Assembly (NCBI GenBank): GCA_963931525.1
Contig: OZ007023.1
Coordinates: 1,922,001-1,986,000 of the forward strand
DNA from: Fimenecus sp900545625
Lineage (GTDB): Bacteria; Bacillota; Clostridia; Oscillospirales; Acutalibacteraceae
DNA length: 64,000 nucleotides
Reading direction: 5' to 3'
Below the pieces are notes generated by a model. The model ran no database searches and had not been told where the DNA came from. It saw only the letters and a list, made by a program, of their open reading frames with translations. Shown here in pieces: positions 7,954 through 16,976 of the stretch (its first letter is position 1; every line of letters begins with the position of its first letter). The translations under genes were made by a program, and so were the position numbers.

Positions 7954-9939
7954 ATGACCGATTATGACTCCGCAGCCGCACGCGTTGCGGAACTGACCAA
8001 GCAGCTGAATCACTACATCTACCGCTATTATGTCGAGAACGAGAACGACGTGGACGACTACACCTATGATATGCTGATGCGTGAACTGCAGTCGCTTGAG
8101 GAGAAGTACCCGCAGCTTTTGCGTCCCGACTCCCCCACGCACCGCGTCGGCGGCAGTGCGGATAACACGTTTGAGCCCGTCACGCACACCGTGCGCATGG
8201 AAAGTTTGCAGGATGCGTTTTCCGAGGAGGAGATCCGCGACTTTGATACGCGCGTGCGCGCGGTCTGCCCGGATGCGCAATATGTGGTGGAGCCGAAGAT
8301 CGACGGGCTTTCCGTTTCGCTCGAATACCGCGACGGCGTGCTCGTGCGCGGCAGCACCCGTGGTGACGGCGACGTCGGAGAGGACATCACCGCCAACCTG
8401 CGTACCGTACGCGCCGTGCCGCTGCGCATAAAAGAGGAACTGCCGTTTTTGGAGGTGCGCGGCGAGGTATATCTGCCGCGTGAAACCTTTGATGAAATTG
8501 TCAAAGAGCAGGAACTGCGCGGGGAAAAGCCGTTTAAGAATCCGCGCAACGCGGCGGCGGGTTCGCTTAGGCAAAAAGATCCCAAGATCACGGCGCGGCG
8601 GCATTTGGATATTTTTGTATTCAACGTGCAGCAGATCGAGGGCAAAACGCTCACCGGGCACAAAGAATCGCTCGACTTTCTGCGTGCACTCGGGTTTCGC
8701 ACCGTGCCGTTTTACACGAAGGTCTCGGATATTGAAAGCGCGCTTGCAGAGGTCCGCCGCATTGGAGAGGTCCGCCACACGCTGCCGTTCGACATTGACG
8801 GCGCGGTCATCAAGACCGATGATTTTGCACAGCGCGCACGCTTGGGCAGCACGGCAAAATTTCCGAAGTGGGCGGTCGCCTTCAAATATCCGCCCGAGGA
8901 ACGGGAAACGACGCTTTTGGATATTGAAATAAATGTCGGGCGCACGGGTGTGCTCACGCCTACGGCGGTGCTCTCCCCCGTGTTTCTTGCGGGGACGACC
9001 GTAAGCCGCGCGACGCTGCACAACGAAGATTTCATCCGCGAAAAGGGCATTTCCATAGGCGACACGGTGCTGGTACGCAAGGCGGGCGACATCATCCCGG
9101 AAGTCCTTTCCGTCGTCAAGCACGACCCGGACGCGCCGCTTTACCAAATGCCGCGTGTCTGCCCCGCCTGCAGCGCACCCGCCGTGCGTGAGGCGGGAGA
9201 AGCCGCTGTGCGCTGCACGAACCCCGACTGCCCTGCGCAGCTTTTGCGGATGCTCATCCACTTCTGCTCGCGGGACGCGATGGACATCGAGGGCTTAGGC
9301 GAAGCGGTGCTGGAAACGCTTGTGAACCGCGGGATGCTTAAGAATGCCGCGGACATTTATAATTTGGATTACGAACAGATCGCGGCGCTCGACGGAATGG
9401 GCAAAAAGAGCGCCGATAATCTGCGTGCCGCCGTCGAGAAATCCAAGGGAAACGACCTTGCCCGTTTGATCTTTGCACTCGGTATCCGCCACATCGGGCA
9501 AAAGGCGGCGGCGCTGCTCGCCGTTCGCTTCGGCACGATGGACGCGCTGCTTGCCGCTTCGCGCGAAGAGATCCTCTCGATCGACGGCTTCGGCGAGGTC
9601 ATGGCGGACGCGGTACTGCAATTCTTTTCGCTGCCGCAGTCGCGCGAACTGCTCGAAAAGCTGCAGAAGGCGGGCTTGAACATGCGTTCCCTGAAAGAGG
9701 TCAAAGATATGCGTTTTGCGGGACTTACCTTTGTGCTGACGGGCACGCTGCCCACCATGACGCGCAACGAAGCATCCGCTATCATTGAGAGCTTTGGGGG
9801 GAAAACGGCATCCTCTGTTTCGAAAAAGACGAGTTATGTGCTCGCGGGCGAGGATGCAGGCAGCAAGCTGCGCAAGGCGACAGAGCTTGGTATACCGATC
9901 TTGTCTGAGGATGATCTTTTAAAGATGGTTCAAGAATAA
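7954..9939 (+). CDS. ligA: NAD-dependent DNA ligase LigA
   Basis: LigA seals nicks in DNA using NAD+. The 661-residue chain has the full domain order: Ia domain (HYIYRYYVENENDVDDYTYD near residue 20), adenylation domain with the catalytic lysine in EPKIDGLS near residue 113, OB fold, a four-cysteine zinc finger (CPACSAPA, then CTNPDC) near residues 400-425, helix-hairpin-helix repeats, and a C-terminal BRCT domain (FAGLTFVLTGTLPTMTR from about residue 590). GGAGG precedes the ATG at 7954. A terminator follows, so it is transcribed alone. Confidence 0.97.
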   Translation: MTDYDSAAARVAELTKQLNHYIYRYYVENENDVDDYTYDMLMRELQSLEEKYPQLLRPDSPTHRVGGSADNTFEPVTHTVRMESLQDAFSEEEIRDFDTRVRAVCPDAQYVVEPKIDGLSVSLEYRDGVLVRGSTRGDGDVGEDITANLRTVRAVPLRIKEELPFLEVRGEVYLPRETFDEIVKEQELRGEKPFKNPRNAAAGSLRQKDPKITARRHLDIFVFNVQQIEGKTLTGHKESLDFLRALGFRTVPFYTKVSDIESALAEVRRIGEVRHTLPFDIDGAVIKTDDFAQRARLGSTAKFPKWAVAFKYPPEERETTLLDIEINVGRTGVLTPTAVLSPVFLAGTTVSRATLHNEDFIREKGISIGDTVLVRKAGDIIPEVLSVVKHDPDAPLYQMPRVCPACSAPAVREAGEAAVRCTNPDCPAQLLRMLIHFCSRDAMDIEGLGEAVLETLVNRGMLKNAADIYNLDYEQIAALDGMGKKSADNLRAAVEKSKGNDLARLIFALGIRHIGQKAAALLAVRFGTMDALLAASREEILSIDGFGEVMADAVLQFFSLPQSRELLEKLQKAGLNMRSLKEVKDMRFAGLTFVLTGTLPTMTRNEASAIIESFGGKTASSVSKKTSYVLAGEDAGSKLRKATELGIPILSEDDLLKMVQE

Positions 9940-9973
9940 ACCAATTTTGAATTAAACATTTTCACTGTTTCCG

Positions 9974-10012
9974 CCGTCTATGGGGGTTTTCTCCTGTAGA
10001 CGGTTCTTTTTT
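9974..10012 (+). terminator. Intrinsic terminator after ligA
   Basis: CCGTCTA (9974-9980) pairs with TAGACGG (9997-10003), with a partly paired G-rich inner part, and is followed by TTCTTTTTT. Confidence 0.8.
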
Positions 10013-10069
10013 ATACTCTAAGTCCACAATTTGTTCATAATTAGACACAAAATGTTTTTATTTTCAGTA

Positions 10070-10105
10070 TTGATTTTTATTATTTCCCCTGTTATACTTA
10101 ACAGG
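10070..10105 (+). promoter_or_regulatory. Promoter with an inverted repeat over its -10 box, for the CoA-transferase operon
   Basis: TTGATT (10070-10075) and TATACT (10093-10098) have a 17-base spacer. The -10 box sits inside a perfect inverted repeat, CCTGTTA-TACT-TAACAGG (10088-10105). A protein bound there would block RNA polymerase, so it is a candidate operator. It resembles Rex redox sites (TTGTTAA half-sites), but the half-sites are two bases closer together than in the Rex consensus, so the regulator is unassigned. Confidence 0.6.
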
Positions 10106-10125
10106 TACCATGTGAGGTGTTGAAT

Positions 10126-11454
10126 TTGGCTTGGCAGGAAATTTACAAAAACAAACAAAAAGACGTATTGGACGCCATTGCGCTGATCCGCGACGGCGAC
10201 ACGGTCGTGACCGGCTTCGCCTGCGGGGAACCGTTCGGCATCGAGGACGCCATGGTGGAGCACTACGAACAGTTCCACGACGTGACCATCGTCAATATGC
10301 TGACGATGGGGGATTCGCCCTGGATCCGTGCGGAGATGAAAGGTCATTTTCGCCTCAACTGCATGTTTGCCTCCGCCAGCAACCGGCAGGCGGTCTCAAG
10401 CGGCATCGCGGATTTCACGACCTGTCATTTTTATGAGATCCCGGAGATGCTGCGCGTCTACATCCGGCCGCGCGTAGCGATCGTCATGCTTTCGCCCCCG
10501 GATGAGCACGGATACTGCTCCTTCGGCACCAATGTGGATTACATCAAAGGTGTCTGCGACCATGCCGAAGTTATTATCGCACAAATCAACAAATATGTGC
10601 CGCGCACGTTCGGCAATGCCAACATCCATGTGCGCGACATCACGGCGTTTGTCGAGATCGACCGTCCCCTGCCGCAGCTGCCGGACGCACCTGTCGGCGA
10701 GGTGGAAATGCAGATCGGGAAATACTGCGCGGACCTCGTCCGCGACGGCGACACGCTGCAGCTCGGTATCGGCGCGCTGCCCAACGCCGTTTGCCGGCAG
10801 CTTTGGGACAAAAAGGATCTGGGGCTGCACAGCGAATTGGTCGGCGACGGCGTTGTCGATCTTTTGGAAGCGGGCGTCATCAACAATAAGAAAAAGTCCA
10901 TCAACCGTGGGCGCAGCATTCTCGGCGCAACGTTCGGCTCGGACAAGATCAACCGCTACATAAACAACAACCCGGCGGTGGAGCTACACCCCATTGATTA
11001 CGTCAACAACCCGCTGGTCATCGCACAGAACGACAATATGGTCTCGATCAACTCGTGCTTACAGATCGACCTGCTCGGACAGATCGTTTCGGACACCATC
11101 GGCTTGCGGCAGTTCAGCGCCGTGGGCGGGCAGGTGGATTTTGTACGCGGCGCGACCATGAGCCGTGGCGGCCGTTCCATCATCGCGATGTGCTCGACGG
11201 CGAAGGGCGGCAATATTTCGCGCGTCGTGCCGCTCATCACGGAAGGTTCCGCCGTCACAACCCCGCGCAATGACGTGAACTTTGTCGTGACGGAATACGG
11301 CGTAGCACAGCTCAAGGGCAGAACGCTGAAAGAACGCGCAGCGGCGCTCATTCGCATTGCGCACCCGGATTTCCGTCAAGAACTTGCGGAGGAATACCGC
11401 CGCCGTTTCGGGGAAGACCCGCCGACTACGGCCGGAATGCCGCATGTCAGCTAA
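10126..11454 (+). CDS. Acetyl-CoA:carboxylate (4-hydroxybutyrate/butyrate type) CoA-transferase
   Basis: The 442-residue product is a family I-like CoA-transferase of the Cat1/AbfT/But group, which moves CoA between acetyl-CoA and short acids such as butyrate or 4-hydroxybutyrate. The N-terminal half has the family segment PPDEHGYCSFGTN near residue 125, the C-terminal half LGIGALPNAV near residue 213. The catalytic glutamate lies in LHSELVGDG (about residue 237), and the CoA-contact loop GGQVDFVRGA follows. The exact acid cannot be fixed from sequence. TTG at 10126 is chosen over GTG at 10117 because GAGGTG then sits six bases upstream. An E2-like gene follows after 44 bases. Confidence 0.82.
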   Translation: MAWQEIYKNKQKDVLDAIALIRDGDTVVTGFACGEPFGIEDAMVEHYEQFHDVTIVNMLTMGDSPWIRAEMKGHFRLNCMFASASNRQAVSSGIADFTTCHFYEIPEMLRVYIRPRVAIVMLSPPDEHGYCSFGTNVDYIKGVCDHAEVIIAQINKYVPRTFGNANIHVRDITAFVEIDRPLPQLPDAPVGEVEMQIGKYCADLVRDGDTLQLGIGALPNAVCRQLWDKKDLGLHSELVGDGVVDLLEAGVINNKKKSINRGRSILGATFGSDKINRYINNNPAVELHPIDYVNNPLVIAQNDNMVSINSCLQIDLLGQIVSDTIGLRQFSAVGGQVDFVRGATMSRGGRSIIAMCSTAKGGNISRVVPLITEGSAVTTPRNDVNFVVTEYGVAQLKGRTLKERAAALIRIAHPDFRQELAEEYRRRFGEDPPTTAGMPHVS

Positions 11455-11498
11455 TTTGTTTATTCTAAAAAATAAAATAAAAGTAAAGGAATCAAAAC

Positions 11499-12416
11499 AT
11501 GGCAGTCACAAAATCCATCCACTTTGACATTCAGAGAAAGATCGTTTCCAACATGACCTCGGAAAGCTGGGAAACGATCCCGCATTCCTCTTTCATCTAT
11601 GACGCAGACGTCACGGATTTTATGAAAGAGCTCAAAGCGCTCAACGCCGAGCGCGCCAAAGAGGATCGTTTCACCGTCAACACCGTCATGCTCAAGGTCA
11701 TCGTGGAGGGCTTAAAGGCGGCGCCGATGCTCAACTCCACCATTGAATTCAACCGGAAGCTTGTGCGCGGGCGGCTGGATCTGCACGACGACATCAACAT
11801 CTCGATGCCGATGATTTTACCGAACGGCAAGATGATGACGATCAACCTGCACAACTTTGAAAACAAGTCGCTTACGGAAATGACGGAATACATTCAGGAC
11901 GTCGTGCGCCGCGCGAACAACACGGATCTCACGGAGGTCATGTTTGAAGTCTCGATGGACAATACCCTCAAAGCCCTGCGCAAAGGCCATATCGCAACGG
12001 TCATCAACCGCCTGATCGGTTCCAAGACCGGCAAGCACAAGGTAAAGACCCTTACGGGCAAGGCAAAGCGCGAATATTACGCGATCCCCGAAAAGGACCG
12101 CCTGACCTTCCGCGACATCGAGCAGGGCACCGTAACGGTCACGAACGTCGGCTCGGTGTATCGCTATCAAAAAGGGCAGGTCTCCCTGCTGGAGATCATC
12201 CCGCCGCAGGTCGGTGCATTCTGCATCGGCGGCATTCAGGAACGCGCCGGCGTCAAGACCGATGAAAACGGGAACAAGGTGTTTGACGCGCGGCAGATTT
12301 TGCCGATCTGCATGGCGTTTGACCACCGTGCCGTGGACTTCGGCGAGGTCGCGCCGTTCTTAGTGAAATGCGACGAGATCTTTGCAAACCCGAGTGTGAT
12401 CCGCGAGTGGGTCTGA
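11499..12416 (+). CDS. 2-oxo acid dehydrogenase E2-like acyltransferase, catalytic domain only
   Basis: This 305-residue protein consists only of the catalytic domain of dihydrolipoamide acyltransferases (chloramphenicol acetyltransferase fold). GTVTVTNVGS near residue 210 and IIPPQVGAFCIGGI near residue 231 match the core. The active-site motif is DHRAVDF (residues 275-281), where E2 enzymes have DHRxxDG, so His and Asp are kept but the final Gly is Phe. No lipoyl domain or E1/E3-binding segment is present and no E1 or E3 gene is nearby. The partner is instead a CoA-transferase 44 bases upstream in the same unit. It may be an acyl-CoA-dependent acyltransferase of unknown substrate. Confidence 0.75.
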   Translation: MAVTKSIHFDIQRKIVSNMTSESWETIPHSSFIYDADVTDFMKELKALNAERAKEDRFTVNTVMLKVIVEGLKAAPMLNSTIEFNRKLVRGRLDLHDDINISMPMILPNGKMMTINLHNFENKSLTEMTEYIQDVVRRANNTDLTEVMFEVSMDNTLKALRKGHIATVINRLIGSKTGKHKVKTLTGKAKREYYAIPEKDRLTFRDIEQGTVTVTNVGSVYRYQKGQVSLLEIIPPQVGAFCIGGIQERAGVKTDENGNKVFDARQILPICMAFDHRAVDFGEVAPFLVKCDEIFANPSVIREWV

Positions 12417-12437
12417 TTTACATCACATACAAATACA

Positions 12438-12476
12438 AATTTGCCGCCGTCCCGACATGGGGCGGCGGCATTTCGT
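12438..12476. terminator. Bidirectional terminator between converging operons
   Basis: TGCCGCCGTCCC (12442-12453) pairs with the matching arm at 12459-12470 around a five-base loop, flanked by AAAT and TTTC. It lies between the E2-like gene (plus) and the topoisomerase A gene (minus). Confidence 0.75.
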
Positions 12477-12529
12477 TATATCCCGGTCTTTTGCAGGTCG
12501 CTTCTCCCCTGCTGTGCCGCTTTTGCCTT

Positions 12530-14770
12530 TTACAGCGTGAGCTGCTCGCCCGCATCCTCAGCAGAAAGCAATGCGCCCGCAGCAGGCAGAGAGCGGGTAC
12601 GGTAGCGCGCGGGCTTTTGGAATTCGCCCTCGCGGTAGTCGCGCACGCCGGCGACGCGATGTCCTTTTTTGAGTGTCATCACTGCGACGCCCTGTGTGTC
12701 CTTTGTGGTCTTTGGCGCAACGGCACCCGTATTGAGCAGCAGGATGCGCCCCGCCGTAGACTGCACCACGAGTTCGCAGTCCTCGGCAATTTGACGGGCG
12801 GCGGCAAGCGGGAACTTATCGCAATACGCCTTAATGAGCTTTTTACGGTTGGTTTTGGTCGCATACGCGGACAGATCGACCTTTGCGAGCTTGCCGTTTT
12901 CAAAGAAAAACAGCATATACCCCTTGTAATCGGTCGTGACCGCCATATAAACGGCGGACTCCCCGGCGTCCATATGCAGCTTGGAGGGAACGTAATCGCC
13001 CAAAGCGCTTGCCTTGGTGTCCTCAAAATCCGCCGCTTTCGCCTTATATACCTGGCAGCGGTCAGTGAAGAACAGCAGGTCTGTGCTGTTGGTTGCCTCC
13101 ACAGTCAAAAGCAGGCTGTCGCCGTCTTTGAGCTTTTGATCACCGCTCATACGCAGCGACTGCGGCGTGATCTTTTTGAAATACCCCTCTTTTGTAAAGA
13201 ACAGGTGTACGGGGTAATCGGGGATTTCTTCGAGTGCTTCGTCGTCCGACTCGGCATCTGCGAAAATGATCTCGCTGCGGCGCGGCATGGCGTATTTTTC
13301 CACAACGCTTTTCAGCTCCGAGACGATGATCTTTTTGACGCGCGCACGGCTCGCGAGAATATCCTCCATATCCTCGATACGCTCACGCAGCTCGGCTATG
13401 TCAGCGGTACGCTTAAGGATGTATTCCCGGTTCAAGTGGCGCAGCTTGATCTCGGCGACATATTCCGCCTGCACTTTGTCGATGCCGAAGCCGATCATCA
13501 AATTCGGCACGACCTCAGCTTCTTCATCTGTGGAACGGATGATACGGATCGCCTTGTCAATGTCCAAAAGGATCTTTTGCAGGCCCTCCAAAAGATGCAG
13601 GCGGTCCTTTGCGCGGTTGAGATCGAAATAGGTGCGGCGGCGCACGCATTCCGAACGGAACGCGATCCACTCGAGCAGCAGGTCGCGCACGCCGAGCACG
13701 CGCGGCACGCCCGCAATGAGCACATTGAAGTTGCAGGCAAAGGAATCCTCCAGCGGTGTGGACTTATACAGCTTTTTCATCAGCTTGTCGGGGTCGGTGC
13801 CGCGTTTATAGTCGATCGTGATCTTTAAGCCTTTTTTATCCGTTTCGTCGCGCACGTCGGCGATCTCACGCGCCGCGCCGCTTTTGACCTTTTCAATGAT
13901 CTTTTCGATGATCGCTTCTGCCGTGGTGGTTGGTGGGATCTGCGTGATGTCGATGCAGTGGTTGGCTTTATCGACCGTATATTTTGAGCGCACCTTGAAC
14001 GAGCCGCGTCCCGTGCGGAAGATCTCGCGCATCTGCGCCTCGTCATAGACGATCTGCCCGCCGCCGACGAAATCGGGCGCTTTGATGATCTCGTTTATAT
14101 CAAAGTCCGCATCCTTGATGAGCGCCTCGGTCGCCTCGCAGACTTCGCGCAGGTTAAACGAGCAGATCGAAGACGCCATACCGACAGCGATGCCCGTATT
14201 CGCGTTGACGAGTACAGACGGGAACGTCACGGGGAAGAGCGTCGGTTCCTTCATGGTGTTGTCGTAGTTGTCTACGAAATCCACCGTATCCTTGTCGATG
14301 TCGGCAAACAGTTCGGCGGCGATAGGCTCAAGCTTTGCCTCCGTATAACGGGAGGCGGCACACTGCATATTGCGCGAATACGCCTTACCGAAGTTCCCCT
14401 TGGACTGGATGTACGGGTGCAAAAGCGCTTCGTTGCCGCGGGTCAAGCGCACCATGGTCTCATAGATCGGGCCGTCGCCGTGGGGGTTGAGCTGCATGGT
14501 GCGGCCGACGATATTGGCGGACTTGATGGTGCCGCCCGAGAGCAGCCCCATTTTATACATCGTATATAACAGCTTGCGGTGCGAGGGCTTAAAGCCGTCG
14601 ATCTCAGGGATGGCACGCGAGAGGATGACGCTCATGGCATAGGGCATATAGTTCGTTTCGAGCGTTTCGGTGATATATTGCTCGACGACCTCCCCCGCGC
14701 CCAAAATATGGGCGTTCGGCTGCGCCGTTTCATCGCGCTGCGCTGTTTTTTGCTTTGGTTTTCTCGGCAT
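12530..14770 (-). CDS. Divergent type IIA topoisomerase, A (ParC/GyrA-like) subunit
   Basis: The 746-residue product is the DNA breakage-reunion subunit of a type II topoisomerase. The active-site tyrosine lies in AASRYTEAKL near residue 140, and IPEIDGFKPSHRKLLY near residue 55 is the family core. The pinwheel C-terminal domain has no GyrA box (QRRGGRG), so DNA relaxation or decatenation is more likely than supercoiling. The quinolone-determining loop reads HGDGPIYE, with Gly and Glu where gyrase usually has Ser83 and Asp87. ATG at 14770 is used because GGGAG lies eight bases upstream. Its partner B subunit ends 26 bases upstream. The pair looks distinct from standard gyrase and Topo IV. Confidence 0.85.
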   Translation of the reverse strand: MPRKPKQKTAQRDETAQPNAHILGAGEVVEQYITETLETNYMPYAMSVILSRAIPEIDGFKPSHRKLLYTMYKMGLLSGGTIKSANIVGRTMQLNPHGDGPIYETMVRLTRGNEALLHPYIQSKGNFGKAYSRNMQCAASRYTEAKLEPIAAELFADIDKDTVDFVDNYDNTMKEPTLFPVTFPSVLVNANTGIAVGMASSICSFNLREVCEATEALIKDADFDINEIIKAPDFVGGGQIVYDEAQMREIFRTGRGSFKVRSKYTVDKANHCIDITQIPPTTTAEAIIEKIIEKVKSGAAREIADVRDETDKKGLKITIDYKRGTDPDKLMKKLYKSTPLEDSFACNFNVLIAGVPRVLGVRDLLLEWIAFRSECVRRRTYFDLNRAKDRLHLLEGLQKILLDIDKAIRIIRSTDEEAEVVPNLMIGFGIDKVQAEYVAEIKLRHLNREYILKRTADIAELRERIEDMEDILASRARVKKIIVSELKSVVEKYAMPRRSEIIFADAESDDEALEEIPDYPVHLFFTKEGYFKKITPQSLRMSGDQKLKDGDSLLLTVEATNSTDLLFFTDRCQVYKAKAADFEDTKASALGDYVPSKLHMDAGESAVYMAVTTDYKGYMLFFFENGKLAKVDLSAYATKTNRKKLIKAYCDKFPLAAARQIAEDCELVVQSTAGRILLLNTGAVAPKTTKDTQGVAVMTLKKGHRVAGVRDYREGEFQKPARYRTRSLPAAGALLSAEDAGEQLTL

Positions 14771-14796
14771 TCTGTTCACTCCCTTTCGCGCTCACC

Positions 14797-16782
14797 TTAC
14801 GAGATGTCCGCAAGTTCCAGATACATGTGCCCATTTTCGGCGATGTGCTCTTTGCGGCCTTGCAAATTATCACCCAAAAGCAGGTCAAATTTTGCGGAGA
14901 CCGCCTCGGGCGAATAGTCGGGCTCTACTTTAATCAGGCGGCGGGTCTTGGGATTCATGGTGGTCAGCCACATCATGTCCGCTTCGTTTTCGCCAAGTCC
15001 CTTCGAACGCTGGATGGTAAATTTGCGGTCGCCGATCTCGCTTAGCACTTCCTGTTTTTCCTTTTCGGTATAGCAGAACCAGGTTTCATCCTTGGAATTG
15101 ATCTCATACAGCGGGGATTCGGCGATATAAACTTTGCCCGCGCGGATGAGCGTCGGCATCAGCCGATAGATCATGGTGAGGATCAGCGTGCGGATCTGAA
15201 AGCCGTCTACGTCGGCATCGGTACAGATGATGACCTTGCTCCAGCGCAGGTTGTCGAGATTAAAGGAGGAAAGCTCCTTGCTCGCCTTGCCCGTGACCTC
15301 CACCCCGCAGCCAAGGACTTTAATGAGGTCGACGATAATATCGCTTTTGAAAATTTTGTTGTACTCCGCTTTCAGGCAGTTGAGGATCTTGCCGCGCACG
15401 GGGATGATCGCCTGAAAGGCGCTGTCGCGCGCCTGCTTGCACGCGCCGAGCGCCGAATCGCCCTCCACGATAAAGATTTCACGCTCGCTGACATCTTTCG
15501 AACGGCAGTCCACGAATTTCTCAACGCGGCTGGTGAGATCATTTCCGGTCTGAAACGTCTTTTTGAAATTGATGCGCGTGTTTTCCGCCTTAACGCGCGA
15601 GCGCATATTGATCAGCACCTGATTGCCGATCTTTTCCGCCTCCAGCGGATTTTCGATAAAATAAATCTCAAGCTGATGGCGGAAAAACTCGGTCATCGCT
15701 TCCTGAATGAATTTGTTGGTTATGGATTTTTTCGTTTGGTTTTCGTAGGATGTCTGTGTGGAAAACGAAGAAACGACCAGCACCAGACAATCCTCCACAT
15801 CCTGAAAGCTGATTTTGCCGTCGGTCTTTAAATACTTGCCGTTGGTTTTCAGATAGGCATCGATCTGCGAAACGAACGCGCTTCTGACCGCTTTGTCGGG
15901 CGCGCCGCCATGCTCTAAGAAGCTCGAATTGTGGTAATACTCTTTCATCTGCTTTTTGTTGGAAAAGCAGAGCACGGCGTTGATCTTGACTTTATATTCG
16001 GGCTTGTCCGCACGGTCGCGCCCCTTGCGCTCGGTCTGCCAGACCTGCACATCGGAAAGTGCGTCGTCGCCGACAAACTCCTTGACGTAATCCACAATAC
16101 CGTTTGCGTATTGATATTCATAGGTGTCAAAGCTGTTGGGCCCGATCTGGTCGCGCAGGATAAAGCGCACGCCTGCATTGACAACAGACTGACGGTGCAG
16201 CGTGTCTTGATAATAGGAAAGCGGAATGTCAATGTCGGTAAATACTTTCAAATCAGGCTTCCAGCGGATGCGCGTGCCCGTGTCGCGCTTATGGTACGGC
16301 TCACGCTGCAATTCGCCGTCGGGCTCCCCCGCTTTGAAGTGCATGACGTACTTGGTGCCGTTTTTGTGGATCTCCGCTTCCATATATTCCGAGGCGTACT
16401 GCGTGGAGCACAGGCCCAAGCCGTTAAGACCTAAGGAATACTCATAGCTGCCGCCGTCGTTGGTGTTGTATTTACCGCCGGCATACAGCTCGCAAAATAC
16501 GAGTTCCCAATTGTAGCGCTTCTCCTTTTCGTTGTATTCCATAGGGATGCCGCGCCCGAAGTCCTGCACCTCAATAGACTTGTCCAGATAGCGGGTAACA
16601 ATGATCTTGTCGCCAAACCCTTCCCGTGCCTCATCAATGGAGTTGGACAAGATCTCAAACATCGCGTGCTGGCAGCCGTCAATGCCGTCCGAGCCGAAAA
16701 TGACGCCCGGACGCAGGCGCACGCGGTCCGCGCCTTTTAATTGTGAGATGCTTTCTTCCGTATATGCCGCTTTTTTTGCCAT
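14797..16782 (-). CDS. Divergent type IIA topoisomerase, B (ParE/GyrB-like) subunit
   Basis: This 661-residue ATPase subunit has a GHKL domain (FEILSNSIDEAREGF near residue 44, DFGRGIPMEYN near residue 75, and the QTK-type lysine in ENQTKKS near residue 340). The Toprim domain follows: EGDSALGACKQ near residue 425, PVRGKILN near 443, and CTDADVDGFQIRTL near 500. These metal-binding acidic residues are intact. Several usually invariant neighbours differ: Ser replaces Asp before the ATP-binding Asn, and Phe-Gln replaces the usual Ala/Gly-His after DVDG. Length is that of the small GyrB/ParE form. It is the first gene of a two-gene unit with the A subunit. Confidence 0.87.
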   Translation of the reverse strand: MAKKAAYTEESISQLKGADRVRLRPGVIFGSDGIDGCQHAMFEILSNSIDEAREGFGDKIIVTRYLDKSIEVQDFGRGIPMEYNEKEKRYNWELVFCELYAGGKYNTNDGGSYEYSLGLNGLGLCSTQYASEYMEAEIHKNGTKYVMHFKAGEPDGELQREPYHKRDTGTRIRWKPDLKVFTDIDIPLSYYQDTLHRQSVVNAGVRFILRDQIGPNSFDTYEYQYANGIVDYVKEFVGDDALSDVQVWQTERKGRDRADKPEYKVKINAVLCFSNKKQMKEYYHNSSFLEHGGAPDKAVRSAFVSQIDAYLKTNGKYLKTDGKISFQDVEDCLVLVVSSFSTQTSYENQTKKSITNKFIQEAMTEFFRHQLEIYFIENPLEAEKIGNQVLINMRSRVKAENTRINFKKTFQTGNDLTSRVEKFVDCRSKDVSEREIFIVEGDSALGACKQARDSAFQAIIPVRGKILNCLKAEYNKIFKSDIIVDLIKVLGCGVEVTGKASKELSSFNLDNLRWSKVIICTDADVDGFQIRTLILTMIYRLMPTLIRAGKVYIAESPLYEINSKDETWFCYTEKEKQEVLSEIGDRKFTIQRSKGLGENEADMMWLTTMNPKTRRLIKVEPDYSPEAVSAKFDLLLGDNLQGRKEHIAENGHMYLELADIS

Positions 16783-16833
16783 ACTATGCCTTCCGTTCTT
16801 TATATTCCCGATACTTCCAAAATTCCGCAGTAT

Positions 16834-16863
16834 ATTTTACACGATATATGGGGGATTCGTCAA
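16834..16863 (-). promoter_or_regulatory. Putative promoter for the topoisomerase pair
   Basis: On the minus strand TTGACG (16863-16858), 18 bases, then TAAAAT (16839-16834) lies about 50 bases before the B-subunit start. The -35 is good but the spacer is one base long. Confidence 0.45.
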
Positions 16864-16909
16864 GTTTATTCAAGCGTATTTTGTGTTTCCGGAGTCTGCA
16901 AATTCATGC

Positions 16910-16962
16910 TTGACAATGTTTTTAAATTGTGATATAGTCCCTACTCAGTACGATTTCGTACT
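16910..16962 (+). promoter_or_regulatory. Promoter and MarR-type operator for the marR-MATE operon
   Basis: TTGACA (16910-16915), 17 bases, then TATAGT (16933-16938) is a near-consensus promoter. A perfect inverted repeat, AGTACGA-TT-TCGTACT (16947-16962), covers the expected transcription start. Its size and position are those of a MarR-family operator, so the first gene probably represses its own operon. Confidence 0.8.
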
Positions 16963-16976
16963 AAAGGAGTGTGTTT

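Noticed and set aside
7915..9261. 448-residue minus-strand frame opposite ligA
   Set aside because: LigA is complete and well supported on the plus strand; the opposite frame has no family match or start signal.
10088..10105. Rex operator
   Set aside because: The TGTTA/TAACA half-sites are two bases closer together than in the Rex consensus, so it is listed only as an unassigned operator.
12368..13828. 486-residue plus-strand frame opposite the topoisomerase A gene
   Set aside because: Antisense shadow starting inside the E2-like gene; the minus-strand product has full family motifs.
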